Shown piece by piece: positions 63,013 to 64,000 of a DNA stretch of 64,000 nt. A program made the translations under genes and the position numbers. This stretch comes from Bacteroidota bacterium (GTDB lineage: Bacteria; Bacteroidota; Bacteroidia; Cytophagales; Cyclobacteriaceae). Within the stretch, counting starts at the first letter, position 1; each line of letters opens with the position of its first letter. The stretch lies in the NCBI GenBank assembly GCA_018266395.1, contig JAFEAM010000003.1:62001-126000 (forward strand). Direction: 5' to 3'. Under the pieces are notes generated by a model. The model searched no databases and was not told the DNA's origin. It saw nothing but the letters and a program-made list of their open reading frames with translations.

Positions 63013-64000
63013 TTAGTCCAGCCAGCGGACCTTTTTGAGCTGCCCAAAAGTGTATGACCTGAAGTCGTCCACATCGTAAGGCGCATTGTACAGGACTACG
63101 GCAAATACTTTCTTTTCAGGCACAGACAGGTAATAGGCGGCAAAGCCTCCCTGATGGCCAGTGTGGTTGATGCACTTCAATCCTTCCGGCGTTTTGTCAA
63201 TCACCCAACTCCAACCCCGGTCGGCCGGATTCACGCCAACCCATCCGGGAAAAACCTTGACTTCAGCAGATTCGTCGATGACGGCGGAAGGCAGGAAGGT
63301 GGCCTTGCGAATGGCCAGCTCATATCGGGCCAGTTCTTCGACCGAACTCCAGATCCCCCCGTTTCCAGATGCACAGAATGTCGGCTCTTCTCCAAAGTCA
63401 TCCTCTGTCCATTGACCGCGGATCTTTGTATAGGCATGGGACACACCACTTGAAGGATGTGCACCATCGGTGATGGTACTGGTTGTCATTCCACTGGTAC
63501 GGAATATTTTCTCCCTAATGAAGTCTTGCCATTTCTGGCCAGATACCTGCTCGATAATAAGGGCAAGTGCATTAAAAGCGGGATTGGAGTAGTTGTATTT
63601 TGTGCCAGGCTCGAACTCAAGACTGTCCGTTTGTGTGATCGGATACCAGTTCTGTTTATCATCTGCTGTAAGGTAGAACACAGAATCTTCCTTCACTTTT
63701 CGGATGTCCGGCAGTCCGGATGTATGAGTCAGCAGATGCTTGATTTTGACCTTTCTGGCAATTTCTTTGTTCTTGAATTCTGGAAAATATTTGAGAAGAC
63801 TGTCCTCAAGGGAAAGTTTACTTTCTTCTCTCAACGTAAGGATGCCATAAGAGACAAAAGTCTTTGTGATGGATCCCACATTGAAAAGAGTCTGGGTTGT
63901 GATCAGTGCTTTTGTGCCAAGATCGGCAAGTCCAAACGCCCCTTTGTACACTACGGTGGTATCTTTCAAAATAAGGACTGCACCACCCGGGCCGTTTTCC
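63013..64000 (-). CDS. Serine hydrolase / beta-lactamase class C-like protein (5' truncated by window)
   Basis: The open frame runs to the window edge on the minus strand, so the N-terminus and any signal peptide are missing. At the edge it reads ENGPGGAVLILKDTTVVYKG, like the PG.aVlV...g.vvy start of the family. The nucleophile motif SxxK is SITK (NVGSITKTF), the YxN motif is YSN in KYNYSNPAFNAL, and HTGHQGG fills the third motif position (HTG). The family includes class C beta-lactamases, D-alanyl-D-alanine peptidases and esterases, and the substrate cannot be told. A TTG at 63969 is in frame, but the homology upstream of it shows it is not the true start. Confidence 0.88.
   Translation of the reverse strand, partial: ENGPGGAVLILKDTTVVYKGAFGLADLGTKALITTQTLFNVGSITKTFVSYGILTLREESKLSLEDSLLKYFPEFKNKEIARKVKIKHLLTHTSGLPDIRKVKEDSVFYLTADDKQNWYPITQTDSLEFEPGTKYNYSNPAFNALALIIEQVSGQKWQDFIREKIFRTSGMTTSTITDGAHPSSGVSHAYTKIRGQWTEDDFGEEPTFCASGNGGIWSSVEELARYELAIRKATFLPSAVIDESAEVKVFPGWVGVNPADRGWSWVIDKTPEGLKCINHTGHQGGFAAYYLSVPEKKVFAVVLYNAPYDVDDFRSYTFGQLKKVRWLD

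Noticed and set aside
62895-63086. Small leftward reading frame between the permease and the serine hydrolase
   Set aside because: It overlaps the 3' end of the hydrolase out of frame and shows no conserved features; the hydrophobic stretch at its end looks like noise from AT-rich spacer.

Overview
The window looks like chromosomal DNA from a Bacteroidota bacterium, most likely a member of the Cytophagales. This is inferred, not proved by a marker gene. Supporting signs are a DUF5686 outer-membrane protein with an N-terminal carboxypeptidase-regulatory-like domain, SurA/PpiC periplasmic foldases, a CcmB-C-D-E-F set of the type found in this phylum, weak or absent Shine-Dalgarno sequences, and several start-proximal TAnnTTTG boxes, which is the -7 element of the Bacteroidota primary sigma factor. 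I see no tRNA, rRNA, IS element, prophage or CRISPR array, and no gene-free stretch longer than about 150 bases.

Left part (1-17.1 kb): the 3' end of nadD, a DUF5686 protein, the mnmH-selD pair for selenium modification of tRNA, a DUF4136 lipoprotein, then a leftward group with a saccharopine-dehydrogenase-like enzyme, a small membrane protein, frr and pyrH. rocD follows on the plus strand. Next comes a leftward operon TetR - ABC transporter - HlyD - TolC, a three-part exporter. Its ABC subunit has lost nearly every catalytic motif, and its regulator gene is preceded by a perfect 10+10 bp palindrome. A TauE-type permease and an RlpA/SPOR lipoprotein-like protein complete this part.

Middle (17.1-32.2 kb): a secreted HExxH metallopeptidase, guaB, a partner-switching module (membrane-bound PP2C phosphatase, STAS antagonist, HATPase kinase), a three-gene outer-membrane-protein folding operon (PpiC - SurA-like lipoprotein - SurA), a MoxR ATPase, and a leftward cytochrome c maturation operon ccmB-C-D-E-F. 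CcmE carries CxxxY in place of the usual HxxxY heme-binding motif.

Right part (32.3-59.1 kb): a large surface-polysaccharide locus, which by eye is richer in A+T than its flanks. It begins with nucleotide-sugar genes: UDP-GlcA 4-epimerase, a TviB/WbpA-type 6-dehydrogenase, GalE, and WbpE-, WbpD- and WbpB-like enzymes, and an RfbC-like epimerase. With the WecB-like 2-epimerase farther on, these could make UDP-ManNAc3NAcA or a related di-amino uronate. The rest holds a Wzz-like protein, a Wzx flippase, three candidate Wzy/WaaL membrane proteins, one GT4 and one WecG/TagA transferase, an AsnB-like amidotransferase, a HisC-like aminotransferase, a methyltransferase, an opposite-strand ATP-grasp/HAD pair, a bi-domain oxidoreductase paired with an alpha/alpha-toroid protein, and two different initiating phosphoglycosyl transferases (WcaJ type and WecA type) side by side.

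End (59.1-64 kb): pheS, a 3-hydroxyacyl-CoA dehydrogenase, a lipoprotein with a ligand-poor Rieske-like domain, an APC-family permease, and a serine hydrolase cut by the window edge.
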